A stretch of 64,000 bases of DNA from NCBI RefSeq assembly GCF_018882085.1, contig NZ_JACVPB010000005.1, positions 116,901 through 180,900 on the forward strand. Direction: 5' to 3'. Position numbers and translations under genes: made by a program. Below the pieces are notes generated by a model. That model was not told the origin of the DNA. It did not search any database and saw nothing but the letters and a program-made list of their open reading frames with translations. This document shows, piece after piece, positions 7,394 to 16,128 of this stretch. Every line of letters begins with the position of its first letter. The first letter of the stretch is position 1. Origin of the DNA: Polynucleobacter sp. AP-Reno-20A-A9 (GTDB lineage Bacteria > Pseudomonadota > Gammaproteobacteria > Burkholderiales > Burkholderiaceae).

Positions 7394-8545
7394 ATGAGAT
7401 CGCATTTGAGACATTTTTTTAAAAAGTTAATTACCATTTTTCTTCTGGAAACTACCTCAGTTTCTTGGTTGGAGAGGTTTAGATCGGCTTTAGGAGTTGT
7501 GCTGGGCTTGCTCGCAATAATGGGTCTTGGTTTATTGCTTGCAAGTTACGGAAACGCATCACCATGGATTGTCGCTTCGATGGGTGCCACTGCATTTTTA
7601 TTATTTGTCTTGCCCTCAAGCCCAATGGCGCAACCATGGGCGGTTATAGGGGGTAGTTGCGTTTCTGCTTTGATAGGTGTTGCTTGTACGCAGTTTGTTC
7701 ACGAATTGCCATTATTAATCCCCCTGTCCGTTGGGCTCGCAATTTTGGCAATGTTTACTTTGCGTTGCTTACACGCGCCTGCTGCAGCTTTGGCCCTTTT
7801 GATTCCTTTGGGCGGAATGGTAGATTTTCATTTTGTGCTTTTTCCGGTTATGGGTAATGCTGTTTTATTGGTTTTATGTGCAGTCATTTATAACTCCTTA
7901 ACTGGCAAGCCATATCCGCAACGCCCCAAGGTGATCTTAGATTCATCTCCACTACAAAAACGAAACCGTAAGATCGAAGATCAGGAAATTAGTGCTGTTT
8001 TAGAGAGATATAACCAAGTTCTAGATATCAGCAAGGATGACTTGGCTAATTTGATTTCTCAAGTTGAGCATGGGGCATATCAAAAGAAGTTGCAAGGTAT
8101 GCTGTGTAAAAATATTATGACCACTGAAGTCTTATATGTTGGCATGGATTCACCTTTGGATCAAGCATGGAATTTACTGCGCAAGCGTCATGTTAAAGCT
8201 TTACCAGTCATAGATGGTGCAAAAAGGGTGCTTGGAATTATTACTCTAGAGGATTTTCTTAAAAGTGCAGCAGTGGATTTCCACCAAACTTTTGGACAGC
8301 GCATCAGGGGTTTTATGCGGACAGCTGTTCCCGGTTTGAATAGTTTGCCTAACGCTGTTGGGCAGGTGATGAGTAAGCCGGTAAGGGTAATTAGTGAAGA
8401 TCGAAATATGCTTGACTTGGCTGAGATATTTTGTGGTGATGGTCATCACCATATCCCCGTAATTAATGATAATAGGCAGCTGGTAGGAATGATCACCCAA
8501 TCTGACTTTGTAAAAGCTATTGACCAGTCTATTGATATTAGATGA
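7394..8545 (+). CDS. HPP-family membrane protein fused to a CBS pair
   Basis: The 383-residue protein has an N-terminal HPP-type membrane domain (about residues 20-170, with FLLFVLPSSPMAQPWAVIGG and the family signature as LHAPAAALAL, HAP instead of HPP) and two CBS domains (about 235-290 and 315-380; NIMTTEVLYV, VMSKPVRVIS, HHHIPVINDNRQLVGMITQSD). HPP proteins include nitrite transporters of cyanobacteria and plastids, and CBS pairs usually sense adenine nucleotides. A nucleotide-gated nitrite channel or transporter is inferred from that and from the nitrate genes nearby. The stop overlaps the start of the next HPP gene by 4 bases. Confidence 0.82.
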   Translation: MRSHLRHFFKKLITIFLLETTSVSWLERFRSALGVVLGLLAIMGLGLLLASYGNASPWIVASMGATAFLLFVLPSSPMAQPWAVIGGSCVSALIGVACTQFVHELPLLIPLSVGLAILAMFTLRCLHAPAAALALLIPLGGMVDFHFVLFPVMGNAVLLVLCAVIYNSLTGKPYPQRPKVILDSSPLQKRNRKIEDQEISAVLERYNQVLDISKDDLANLISQVEHGAYQKKLQGMLCKNIMTTEVLYVGMDSPLDQAWNLLRKRHVKALPVIDGAKRVLGIITLEDFLKSAAVDFHQTFGQRIRGFMRTAVPGLNSLPNAVGQVMSKPVRVISEDRNMLDLAEIFCGDGHHHIPVINDNRQLVGMITQSDFVKAIDQSIDIR

Positions 8546-9066
8546 AAAATATTTTCAATAAACTGATTAATTTCTTTCATCAAATCGCACCACCTCAGGA
8601 CCAATACTCTTGGTTTGATAGGTTGCGAGTATCGATTGGTGTTGGCCTAACTATTTTTGCGATAGCCCTATTGAATCTTCTATGGGGTGATATGACTCAA
8701 GACGAGAACATGGTGACGGCAGTTTTTGGAGTCAGCGCTCTATGCATTTTCCTACTTCCCAATAGTAAATTCTTTTCGCCCTTAACTTTAATAGAGGCAA
8801 ATCTATTGGCTTCCTGCGTAGCCTTCATTTGTGTTTATCTAATTTCATCGATTTCTGTGGGAATTCCAGTCGCCGTCATTGGTACGATAGTTGGAATGTA
8901 TTTGCTGGGGTGCATGCATCCGCCAGCGGTTTTCTTAAGTATTTTTATAGTAATGGCTGGAACTAATAGCTATGACTTTGCCTTGCATCCTGTTTTGGCC
9001 GACTCTCTTGTATTGGCCTTGGCGAGTTTTTTAAACAAAGCTTTAATAAAGCGTTCATTGGGCTAA
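8542..9066 (+). CDS. HPP-family membrane protein
   Basis: The 174-residue protein is a stand-alone HPP domain with four or five membrane helices and the signature MHPPAVFLSI at about residue 130. The start of the domain (YSWFDRLRVSIGVGLTIFAIALL) is close in plan to the same region of the upstream HPP-CBS protein (VSWLERFRSALGVVLGLLAIMGL), so the pair probably arose by duplication. ATGA overlap with that gene indicates translational coupling. Probable role in nitrite movement across the inner membrane, by family and context. It converges on the third HPP gene at 9073. Confidence 0.78.
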   Translation: MKNIFNKLINFFHQIAPPQDQYSWFDRLRVSIGVGLTIFAIALLNLLWGDMTQDENMVTAVFGVSALCIFLLPNSKFFSPLTLIEANLLASCVAFICVYLISSISVGIPVAVIGTIVGMYLLGCMHPPAVFLSIFIVMAGTNSYDFALHPVLADSLVLALASFLNKALIKRSLG

Positions 9067-9072
9067 GCTTTG

Positions 9073-9582
9073 CTACCCCCAAACACTCCAATCCTTGGAT
9101 TGCGGTGAGGGTTCATTCCACTTCACCGGGTAATGCAGGGCTTTACCGGGAGTGAGGCGACTCCAGATGGCTGCTACAACCGCAAGAATCGTCACGCTTA
9201 CCAAAACAACTGCTGTAAGATGACCAAAGCCAGCATGTGCCTGGATCATGATGAGTGGATTAGCACCAGCCGGCGGATGAACAGTTTGCGTAAGCAATAA
9301 GACTACCAAAGTAATTACCTCCGCTAGCAAGTAAACCCATAAAGCATCATCAAAGAGCTGGTAACAGACAATGCCAATGAGTGCGCTAATGAGGTGCCCG
9401 CCAAATAAAGCTCTTGGCTGTGCTGCAGGAGCACCAGTCAAGCCAAACAGAAATATCGTAGAGCCACCCAGTGATGCAAGCAGTAATGGTGATGCCGGTG
9501 GTTTTGTAACAATTAAAGCCAATCCAAGTGCAACCATTGCGCCTAGCGAAACCCATGCCAAACGTTTAACTATTTTGAGCAT
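9073..9582 (-). CDS. HPP-family membrane protein at the end of the nas operon
   Basis: The 169-residue protein is a third HPP protein with signature VHPPAGANPLI at about residue 103 and the early stretch LGGSTIFLFGLTGAPAAQPRALFGGHL. It is on the opposite strand to the other two, 3 bases downstream of ybiB, as the last gene of the nas operon. That operon position is the best argument that this copy handles nitrite or nitrate. Four to five membrane helices; no CBS domain. Confidence 0.82.
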   Translation of the reverse strand: MLKIVKRLAWVSLGAMVALGLALIVTKPPASPLLLASLGGSTIFLFGLTGAPAAQPRALFGGHLISALIGIVCYQLFDDALWVYLLAEVITLVVLLLTQTVHPPAGANPLIMIQAHAGFGHLTAVVLVSVTILAVVAAIWSRLTPGKALHYPVKWNEPSPQSKDWSVWG

Positions 9583-9585
9583 GAC

Positions 9586-10494
9586 TTAGTGTAATCCAGC
9601 CATCGTAGATATTTGAATGGCTTGCCTGAGAATTGAGCTCGGACATTTGACTTGCCCAGATAGAATTTGCTCGGTAACGGATGCCGTTGAAATGGCGTCA
9701 ATCTCTAAAAACGGACTGAGATCTTCAAAGCGCTCTTCGGGGGTTGTCATTTCATTCGCATTTGCAAGAAAAAAATGCATTTCTGGCAATCGCTGTAGAG
9801 AAGCGGTTGGCTCACCCTCGCTTCCCCTCATAAAAATTGCATTTGCTGAACGAAGTTGAAAAAATTCTCGTAGTTTTTCTGGATATTCTGGGTGGGTGTA
9901 GTTAGAAACTTGCCAAGAGCTCTGAAGCGTTGGATTAATCAGTTTTGCCAGCACATGACCAGTATTCCGCAGACCAATTCTTTCTCTGATATCTAATAAT
10001 TTTTGAAGGGCTGGGGAAATAACATTAAGAGGGCAAAAGATCGGTTGATTCAATGCCAGGAGGGCGCCAAATTCATCTTTGGACTTGAGAATTGGCCAGC
10101 CAAGAGACTTAAAAATTTCATGGCTCGTTACCCTGGTTAGATCTTTTTCGACCCCCTGAACAAGCACTGTAAAACCATAACTAGCAAGTATGCCGGAAAG
10201 GAGTGGCGTTAAGTTTGCTTGTTTTCTAGCCCCGTTATAACTTGGTAAGACTATGGTGGGGCGTTTGCCAAGATTCAGTAAATTCAGATGCGGTTGTAGG
10301 GCGTCCATAAAGCCCACGAGCTCAGAGACAGACTCACCCTTGATGCGCATAGCTATACAAAATGCACCCAGCTCTAAATCGCTGACATTGCCATCTAGAA
10401 TTTGAGTGAAGACTTCTTTTGCCTGATTGCGATCAAGGTCGCCGGCGCCTTTGCTGCCTCGGCCAATGACTTTTAAGAATGATGTGATGCTCAT
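9586..10494 (-). CDS. ybiB: YbiB-type (TrpD2-like) nucleic-acid-binding protein
   Basis: The 302-residue protein resembles anthranilate phosphoribosyltransferase in fold: GNVSDLELGAFCIAMRIKGES matches the N-terminal helical domain, and VLPSYNGARKQANLTPLLSGILASYGFTVLVQG replaces the usual glycine-rich PRPP loop, as in YbiB. E. coli YbiB lacks the transferase activity and binds DNA and RNA. In many betaproteobacteria ybiB follows nasA, as here (7-base gap). What it does in nitrate assimilation is not known. Confidence 0.78.
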   Translation of the reverse strand: MSITSFLKVIGRGSKGAGDLDRNQAKEVFTQILDGNVSDLELGAFCIAMRIKGESVSELVGFMDALQPHLNLLNLGKRPTIVLPSYNGARKQANLTPLLSGILASYGFTVLVQGVEKDLTRVTSHEIFKSLGWPILKSKDEFGALLALNQPIFCPLNVISPALQKLLDIRERIGLRNTGHVLAKLINPTLQSSWQVSNYTHPEYPEKLREFFQLRSANAIFMRGSEGEPTASLQRLPEMHFFLANANEMTTPEERFEDLSPFLEIDAISTASVTEQILSGQVKCPSSILRQAIQISTMAGLH

Positions 10495-10501
10495 TGCAGG
10501 A

Positions 10502-13342
10502 TTATGCCGCTACTTCCACTTTCTTGAGAAAGCTGACAATAATTTGCTTGACTTCGGGTTTGCAGGAACCGCAATTGGTTCCACATTGCGTTTCAGATTG
10601 AAGAGAGGTCATGGCGTCTTCGGGGGAGGTTCCTGTTGGCATCTTGCTTAAGCATTGCTTCATTGTGTCTGCAGATACATTAAAGCAATTACAAATTGCC
10701 TTGCCTTTAGGTTTAATTTCTACAGGGGGTTTGCTGACAGGCATCAACAAAGACCGACCAAGGGCTTTTGCATCTAAGCCGCTTTCCAGGTACTCTCTTA
10801 ACCAGGTAGTACTTGCTAGGCTTTCAATGGAGCCAGTCAGCATTGCAGATAGAACCTTCTCTTGAGCACGCACAAGTCGTACGACGCCTCTGCGATTATC
10901 GCTATAGCGCATTACTGGCTCTCCGGAGGCCTCATCTAATTTGAATTTCTCCATCACTTGCTTTAGAGCTTGTGCAGCAAGAGACTCAGATTCTTCTAAC
11001 GGGTCATCGTGGTGGGCTGCCTTGAATGAAACCCCAATGAGGTCACCATCCTGCTCTCTACCAAATAGAACGCATTGGGCGGAATCGAAATGAGGCAAGA
11101 TACTGCGCAAACTGTTTTGAGCAGAAAATACCTCATCTTTTGGAAATAAACCAAATGCCACCAATTGCCAAGGAAGATTAGCGGGCAAAATCTTAACGGC
11201 TGAATGTTTCAGTTCAGGCTGACCGGATACAGGGTCAATCATGTTGCAAGTAAGGCCGTTGACTCCGCGACCCGGTGTTTTACCAGCAGCACCTGAAATA
11301 AATTCTGAACCCCAGTGCATGGCAATAAAGGCTTGCGACGTGGCGATATCGTCTGAGACTTTGATTGGGAAGATCTCACTACCTCTGCGACTGGTGACAT
11401 GAACTAAATCACCATTTTCTAAATTCATCCTGCCAGCATCTTTGGGTGACATCTCCACACAAGGCTCTGGTGCATGTCCATAAAGTGTTCCAATGGTTCC
11501 CGTTCTACTCATACCATGCCATTGATCTCTGAGGCGTCCCGTATTTAAGGCAAAGGGATAGCGTGCATCTACAGATTCTGCGGTTGCTTTATAGGGTGCA
11601 GCAATAAAGTGAGCTCTCTTATCTTTAGTTGGGAATATTCCATCTTCATAGAGACGTTTCTTTCCTGAATCTGAACCTACTGGCATTGGCCACTGTTGAG
11701 GCCCGCGTTCCTCAAGGATTTTGTAACTTAAACCAGTAATATCGAGATCGCGACCGGCTGTACTTTCGCGATGTTCATTCCAAATATCTTCTGGTCCTGC
11801 GTAAGGAAATAGAGTTGATGTTCTTTCTTTTCTATTGCCGGGTAATAGCGCTTCAAGAGCTAGCCCAATTTCAATAGCGATCTGCCAATCATGTTTAGCA
11901 GACGCATAGGGATCAATTGCGGGATTTACTTTGGAAATTCTTCGCTCTGAATTAGTAACTGTCCCCACTTTTTCTGCCCAGGTAGTGGCGGGCAATAATA
12001 CGTCTGCATATAAGGTGGTGGCTGTGTGCGCATAAGCTTCCTGCACTACAACAAATTCTGCTTTGCTTAATCCCTCGTGAACTGCATTGAGATCGGGCAT
12101 CGATTGTGCTGGGTTTGTACAGACGATCCATATGGCTTTGAGTTTTTCAGTACGCAATGCCTCAAACATGGGAATGGCACTAAGACCTGGCTTTTCGGGA
12201 ACTGAATCCACTCCCCACAGGTTTGCAACTTCTGCACGATGTTCTGGGTTGGCAAGATCACGGTGTGCGGATAGTAGATTGGCTAAACCTCCAACCTCCC
12301 GGCCACCCATGGCATTGGGTTGTCCAGTCAAAGAGAATGGGCCAGCACCAGCCTTTCCTATTTGACCGGTGGCCAAGTGTAGATTTACTAAAGCAGCATT
12401 CTTGGCTGTACCTGATGCTGATTGATTTAATCCCTGGCAGTACATCGATAGGGTTGCGGGAGAAGTTGCAAACCATTGCGCTGCCTGGAACAAGTCTTTT
12501 TCGTTAATGCCACAGATCTGGCTCACTGCCTTAGGTGTGAAATCTCTAACCAAATCACGCAGCGCATCAAAATCTGCCGTATATGAGTTGATATAAGACT
12601 CATCAATCCATTTCTCCCAGAGCATGATGTAAAGCATCCCGTGATAGAGGGCAACATCAGTACCAGGTTGTATCTGTAGGTAGAGATCAGCTTCTTTGGC
12701 GGTATCGGTTTTTCTGGGGTCAACAACAATAACTTTGAGATCCTGATTATTTTTACGGGCATCCTCAAGACGTCTATACAAAATCGGATGAGCAAAAGCG
12801 GTATTTGATCCCGTAATAAAAATAGTGGATGCAGAATCAATATCTTCATAGCAACAGGGTGGGGCATCCATCCCCAAGGTTTGCTTGTAGCCAGCTACCG
12901 CACTAGACATACATAGGCGTGAGTTGGTATCAATATTGTTAGAGCCAATCAAGCCCTTCATTAACTTATTGAAGATGTAATAGTCTTCGGTCAGTAATTG
13001 ACCAGACACATAAATGCCAACAGATTCTGGACCATGCTCTTGAATGATGTCGGCAAATTTTTGGGCAACAGTTTGAATTGCCTCGGGCCAAGAAATATCT
13101 ACCGGCTCTTCACCCCTTTTTTTGCGGATGGCTGGTGAACCCAGCCGAGCCTGTATCTGAAGGCTTGGGTTTGCAGTGAGATGAAGGGTGGAGCCTTTAC
13201 TGCAGAGTCTGCCAAAGTTTGCAGGATGATCGGGGTCGCCGCGAACCCCGGTTATCTCGATCTTTCCGTTACTTTTTGCGGTTTCAATAATGACGCCACA
13301 GCCAACACCGCAATAGCAACAGGTGCTCTTAACTTCAGCCAT
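10502..13342 (-). CDS. nasA: Assimilatory nitrate reductase, molybdopterin subunit
   Basis: The 946-residue enzyme reduces nitrate to nitrite in the cytoplasm. At the N terminus CCYCGVGCGV (Cys8/11/15, then Cys in RLCSKGS) binds a [4Fe-4S] cluster. A bis-MGD molybdopterin domain follows (NTNSRLCMSSAVAGYKQ near residue 140, probably including the Mo-ligating Cys; TGQPNAMGGREVGG; dinucleotide-binding domain about 590-720). The C-terminal 60 residues are a BFD-like [2Fe-2S] module (CNCFNVS…CGTNCGSCKPEV). This layout is NasA of proteobacteria. It overlaps nirD by 8 bases in the operon nrtA-like, nirB, nirD, nasA, ybiB, HPP. Confidence 0.95.
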   Translation of the reverse strand: MAEVKSTCCYCGVGCGVIIETAKSNGKIEITGVRGDPDHPANFGRLCSKGSTLHLTANPSLQIQARLGSPAIRKKRGEEPVDISWPEAIQTVAQKFADIIQEHGPESVGIYVSGQLLTEDYYIFNKLMKGLIGSNNIDTNSRLCMSSAVAGYKQTLGMDAPPCCYEDIDSASTIFITGSNTAFAHPILYRRLEDARKNNQDLKVIVVDPRKTDTAKEADLYLQIQPGTDVALYHGMLYIMLWEKWIDESYINSYTADFDALRDLVRDFTPKAVSQICGINEKDLFQAAQWFATSPATLSMYCQGLNQSASGTAKNAALVNLHLATGQIGKAGAGPFSLTGQPNAMGGREVGGLANLLSAHRDLANPEHRAEVANLWGVDSVPEKPGLSAIPMFEALRTEKLKAIWIVCTNPAQSMPDLNAVHEGLSKAEFVVVQEAYAHTATTLYADVLLPATTWAEKVGTVTNSERRISKVNPAIDPYASAKHDWQIAIEIGLALEALLPGNRKERTSTLFPYAGPEDIWNEHRESTAGRDLDITGLSYKILEERGPQQWPMPVGSDSGKKRLYEDGIFPTKDKRAHFIAAPYKATAESVDARYPFALNTGRLRDQWHGMSRTGTIGTLYGHAPEPCVEMSPKDAGRMNLENGDLVHVTSRRGSEIFPIKVSDDIATSQAFIAMHWGSEFISGAAGKTPGRGVNGLTCNMIDPVSGQPELKHSAVKILPANLPWQLVAFGLFPKDEVFSAQNSLRSILPHFDSAQCVLFGREQDGDLIGVSFKAAHHDDPLEESESLAAQALKQVMEKFKLDEASGEPVMRYSDNRRGVVRLVRAQEKVLSAMLTGSIESLASTTWLREYLESGLDAKALGRSLLMPVSKPPVEIKPKGKAICNCFNVSADTMKQCLSKMPTGTSPEDAMTSLQSETQCGTNCGSCKPEVKQIIVSFLKKVEVAA

Positions 13343-13685
13343 GAGTAGCTTGCAATTCCTCGCGGCTTAGCCAAACCACACCAGACTCTACTTTGACTGC
13401 AAAGGATTTAGCGCAGCCTTCATCTGGGGCAACTGCACAGCCAGTGGAGAGATCTATATTCCAGGAGTGCAGTGGACAGGTTACGGATTTTCCATGGACA
13501 ATGCCCTGAGACAGGGGGCCACCCTTATGCGGGCACTTATCCAATACGGCAAATACTTCGTCTTCTGAATTTCTGAAAATTGCAATTTGACCGGCGGGGG
13601 CCTCAATAACTCGAGACCCCAACACAGGGATTTCTTCAACGGTTGTGATTTTTTGCCACTGATCAAGTTGGGCGGTATTAGACAT
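13335..13685 (-). CDS. nirD: Nitrite reductase small subunit (Rieske type)
   Basis: The ATG at 13685 gives 116 residues, the normal length for NirD; a purine-rich GAGGTTGG precedes it, while a start farther up would only add residues read inside nirB. The Rieske ligands are intact: CPHKGGPLSQG and CPLHSWNID (C-x-H … C-x2-H), so a [2Fe-2S] cluster is expected, unlike E. coli NirD, which has lost it. It partners NirB in NADH-dependent nitrite reduction to ammonium. Overlaps nirB by 8 bases and nasA by 8 bases. Confidence 0.93.
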   Translation of the reverse strand: MSNTAQLDQWQKITTVEEIPVLGSRVIEAPAGQIAIFRNSEDEVFAVLDKCPHKGGPLSQGIVHGKSVTCPLHSWNIDLSTGCAVAPDEGCAKSFAVKVESGVVWLSREELQATHG

Positions 13686-16128
13686 TTCCAACCTCGACAA
13701 TAGGAATGGTTTTAAATTGACGAACATCTACACCAGCACGTTCAAAGTCTTTCCAAGGATCTGGAGCATCTTTTAGATCAAACAGCAGTCTTTCGTAGAG
13801 AGCTTTACGACTTTCAGCATCGTCAACCACCTTCTGCTTAATGTATTCCATGCCAACTCTTGCCAAGTAATGGACAGTTCGATCCAGGTACCAGGCTTCT
13901 TCGCGGTACAGTTGTAAGAAGGCCCCAGAGTATTCACGAACTTCCTCATCAGTTTTAACTTTACAGAGAAATTCCGCAACTTCTGTTTTAATGCCGCCGT
14001 TACCACCAATATAGAGCTCCCAGCCAGATTCAACGCCAATAATGCCAACGTCTTTGATACCAGCTTCTGCACAGTTTCGCGGGCAGCCAGACACTGCAAG
14101 CTTCACTTTGTGAGGTGCATACATACCGAAGAGCATTCTCTCTAGATCTACGCCCATTTTCATGGAGGATTGCGTGCCAAAACGACAGTGCTCATCACCA
14201 ACACAAGTTTTCACTGTGCGAATTGATTTGCCATAGGCATGTCCTGATGGCATATCCAGCTCTTTCCAAACCGCTGGAAGATCATCCTTCTTGATGCCAA
14301 GTAAGTCAATTCGTTGGCCGCCAGTTACCTTGACTGTGGGCACTTGGTATTTCTCAGCAACGTCAGCAATTCTTCGTAGCTCAGAAGGAGTGGTTAGACC
14401 ACCAAACATCCGTGGAATAACTGAGTAGGTACCATCTTTCTGAATATTGGCATGAGCACGTTCATTAATGAAGCGTGATTGTGGATCATCTTTTGCTTCA
14501 TGTGGCCATGTGGAGATCAAATAATAATTTAAGGCAGGGCGACAAGTCGCACAACCGTTAGGTGTTCTCCAGTTCAGTTCGGTGCGAACTTGCTCTTGAG
14601 AAATTAGGTGACCGGATCGTATGGCTTGACGAATTTCATCATGAGAAAGATCGGAGCATCCGCAAATCGATTTCTTTCTGGGGGTTGCTGAATAATCTGT
14701 GCCAAGAACATTCATCAGCACTTGCTCAACTAGGCCTGTACATGAACCACAGGAGCTGCTGGCCTTAGTACATTTCTTCACTTCATCTAGTGTGAATAGA
14801 CCCTGTTCCCGAATAGCCTTGACAATAGTGCCTTTGGTGACCCCATTGCATCCGCAGATTTCATCTGCATCAGTCATTCCGGCAGCTTTATTATGACCTT
14901 GATGGCCAACGTCGCCAATATTAGATTCACCAAACATCAATGTGTCACGAATTTCTGCAATGCTTTGTTCGTCACGCATGAGCTTGAAATACCAAGTACT
15001 ATCTGCTGTATCGCCAAACATGCAGGCACCAATTAAACGATCATCTTTAAGAACTAATTTTTTATACACGCCACCAATAGGATCGGCTAGAGTAATTTCT
15101 TCAGTACCTTCGCCTCCCATAAAGTTTCCAGAGGAGAAGAGATCAACACCTGTTACTTTCAGTTTTGTTGATGTTACGGAGCCCTCATAGCGACCGATGC
15201 CGTGTTCGGCAAGGTGATTTGCACAAACCTTAGCCTGCTCAAATAAAGGCGCAACTAAACCATAGGCAGTTCCTCGATGGCTTGCGCACTCACCAACTGC
15301 ATAGACTCTTGGATCAAACGTTTGTAGAGTGTCATTAACAACGATACCTCTTTGGCAATGTAAACCTGCAGATTCGGCTAACGCTGTATTGGGCTTAATA
15401 CCTGCCGCCATAACAACTAAGTCAGCTGGTATTTCTAATCCACCTTTAAAGCGGATATGGCCGACACGATCGCCAGCAGTATTAGGGGTAATTGCCTCAG
15501 TAGAAGTTTTCAGTAAAAACTTAAGACCTTTTTCTTCCAAGGATTTTTGTAGTAAATCAGCCGCTGTTTTATCTAGCTGTCTTTCCATCAACCATTCGGC
15601 AAGATGGACCACGGTCACACTCATACCCCTGAGAGCTAGACCATTTGCAGCTTCTAGACCAAGCAGACCGCCGCCAATGACAACCGCATTTTTGTAACGC
15701 GTCGCCACATCAATCATCTCATTGGTATCTTTAATATCACGATACGCAATCACGCCAGGTAAATCATTTCCTGGAACGGGCAAGATGAATGGCAAAGAGC
15801 CGGTAGCCAGCAATAAGCGATCGTAGCTTTCAACAGTGCCATCATCAGCAATAACAGTGCGCTCTTTGCGATCAATCTTAGTTATGGTTTTTCCAAGATG
15901 AAGATGGATACCATTGCTCTTGTACCAATCAAGGTCATTTAGAACAATTTGCTCAAGAGTCTGTTCGCCTGCTAATACCGGGGACAGCAAAATACGGTTG
16001 TAGTTGGGATGGGGCTCAGCACCAAAGATGGTGATGTCATAAAGCTCTGGGTCGAGCTTTAATAGTTCCTCGATGGTCCGAACGCCGGCCATCCCATTGC
16101 CAATCATGACGAGTTTTTGTTTTTTCAT
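13678..16128 (-). CDS. nirB: NADH-dependent nitrite reductase large subunit
   Basis: The 816-residue protein reduces nitrite to ammonium with NADH. Domains in order: FAD-binding (VMIGNGMAGVRTIEEL) and NAD-binding (AVVIGGGLLGLEAANGLALRG) Rossmann parts to about 400; two BFD-like [2Fe-2S] modules (CGCNGVTKG…CGSC and CGCSDLSHD…CATC) to about 540; then ferredoxin-like and siroheme/[4Fe-4S] domains with the cluster Cys set in TCVGDEHCRFG and SGCPRNCAEAG. Full length for the family. Start overlaps the stop of the binding-protein gene by 4 bases. Siroheme is probably supplied through the divergent cobA. Confidence 0.96.
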   Translation of the reverse strand: MKKQKLVMIGNGMAGVRTIEELLKLDPELYDITIFGAEPHPNYNRILLSPVLAGEQTLEQIVLNDLDWYKSNGIHLHLGKTITKIDRKERTVIADDGTVESYDRLLLATGSLPFILPVPGNDLPGVIAYRDIKDTNEMIDVATRYKNAVVIGGGLLGLEAANGLALRGMSVTVVHLAEWLMERQLDKTAADLLQKSLEEKGLKFLLKTSTEAITPNTAGDRVGHIRFKGGLEIPADLVVMAAGIKPNTALAESAGLHCQRGIVVNDTLQTFDPRVYAVGECASHRGTAYGLVAPLFEQAKVCANHLAEHGIGRYEGSVTSTKLKVTGVDLFSSGNFMGGEGTEEITLADPIGGVYKKLVLKDDRLIGACMFGDTADSTWYFKLMRDEQSIAEIRDTLMFGESNIGDVGHQGHNKAAGMTDADEICGCNGVTKGTIVKAIREQGLFTLDEVKKCTKASSSCGSCTGLVEQVLMNVLGTDYSATPRKKSICGCSDLSHDEIRQAIRSGHLISQEQVRTELNWRTPNGCATCRPALNYYLISTWPHEAKDDPQSRFINERAHANIQKDGTYSVIPRMFGGLTTPSELRRIADVAEKYQVPTVKVTGGQRIDLLGIKKDDLPAVWKELDMPSGHAYGKSIRTVKTCVGDEHCRFGTQSSMKMGVDLERMLFGMYAPHKVKLAVSGCPRNCAEAGIKDVGIIGVESGWELYIGGNGGIKTEVAEFLCKVKTDEEVREYSGAFLQLYREEAWYLDRTVHYLARVGMEYIKQKVVDDAESRKALYERLLFDLKDAPDPWKDFERAGVDVRQFKTIPIVEVGNV

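Noticed and set aside
12067..12867. Several open frames within nasA on both strands
   Set aside because: They lie inside a strongly conserved gene, lack ribosome sites and show no domain; they are out-of-frame readings.
13686..13727. Upstream start for nirD adding 14 residues
   Set aside because: The added residues are read inside nirB and the family start is the ATG at 13685.
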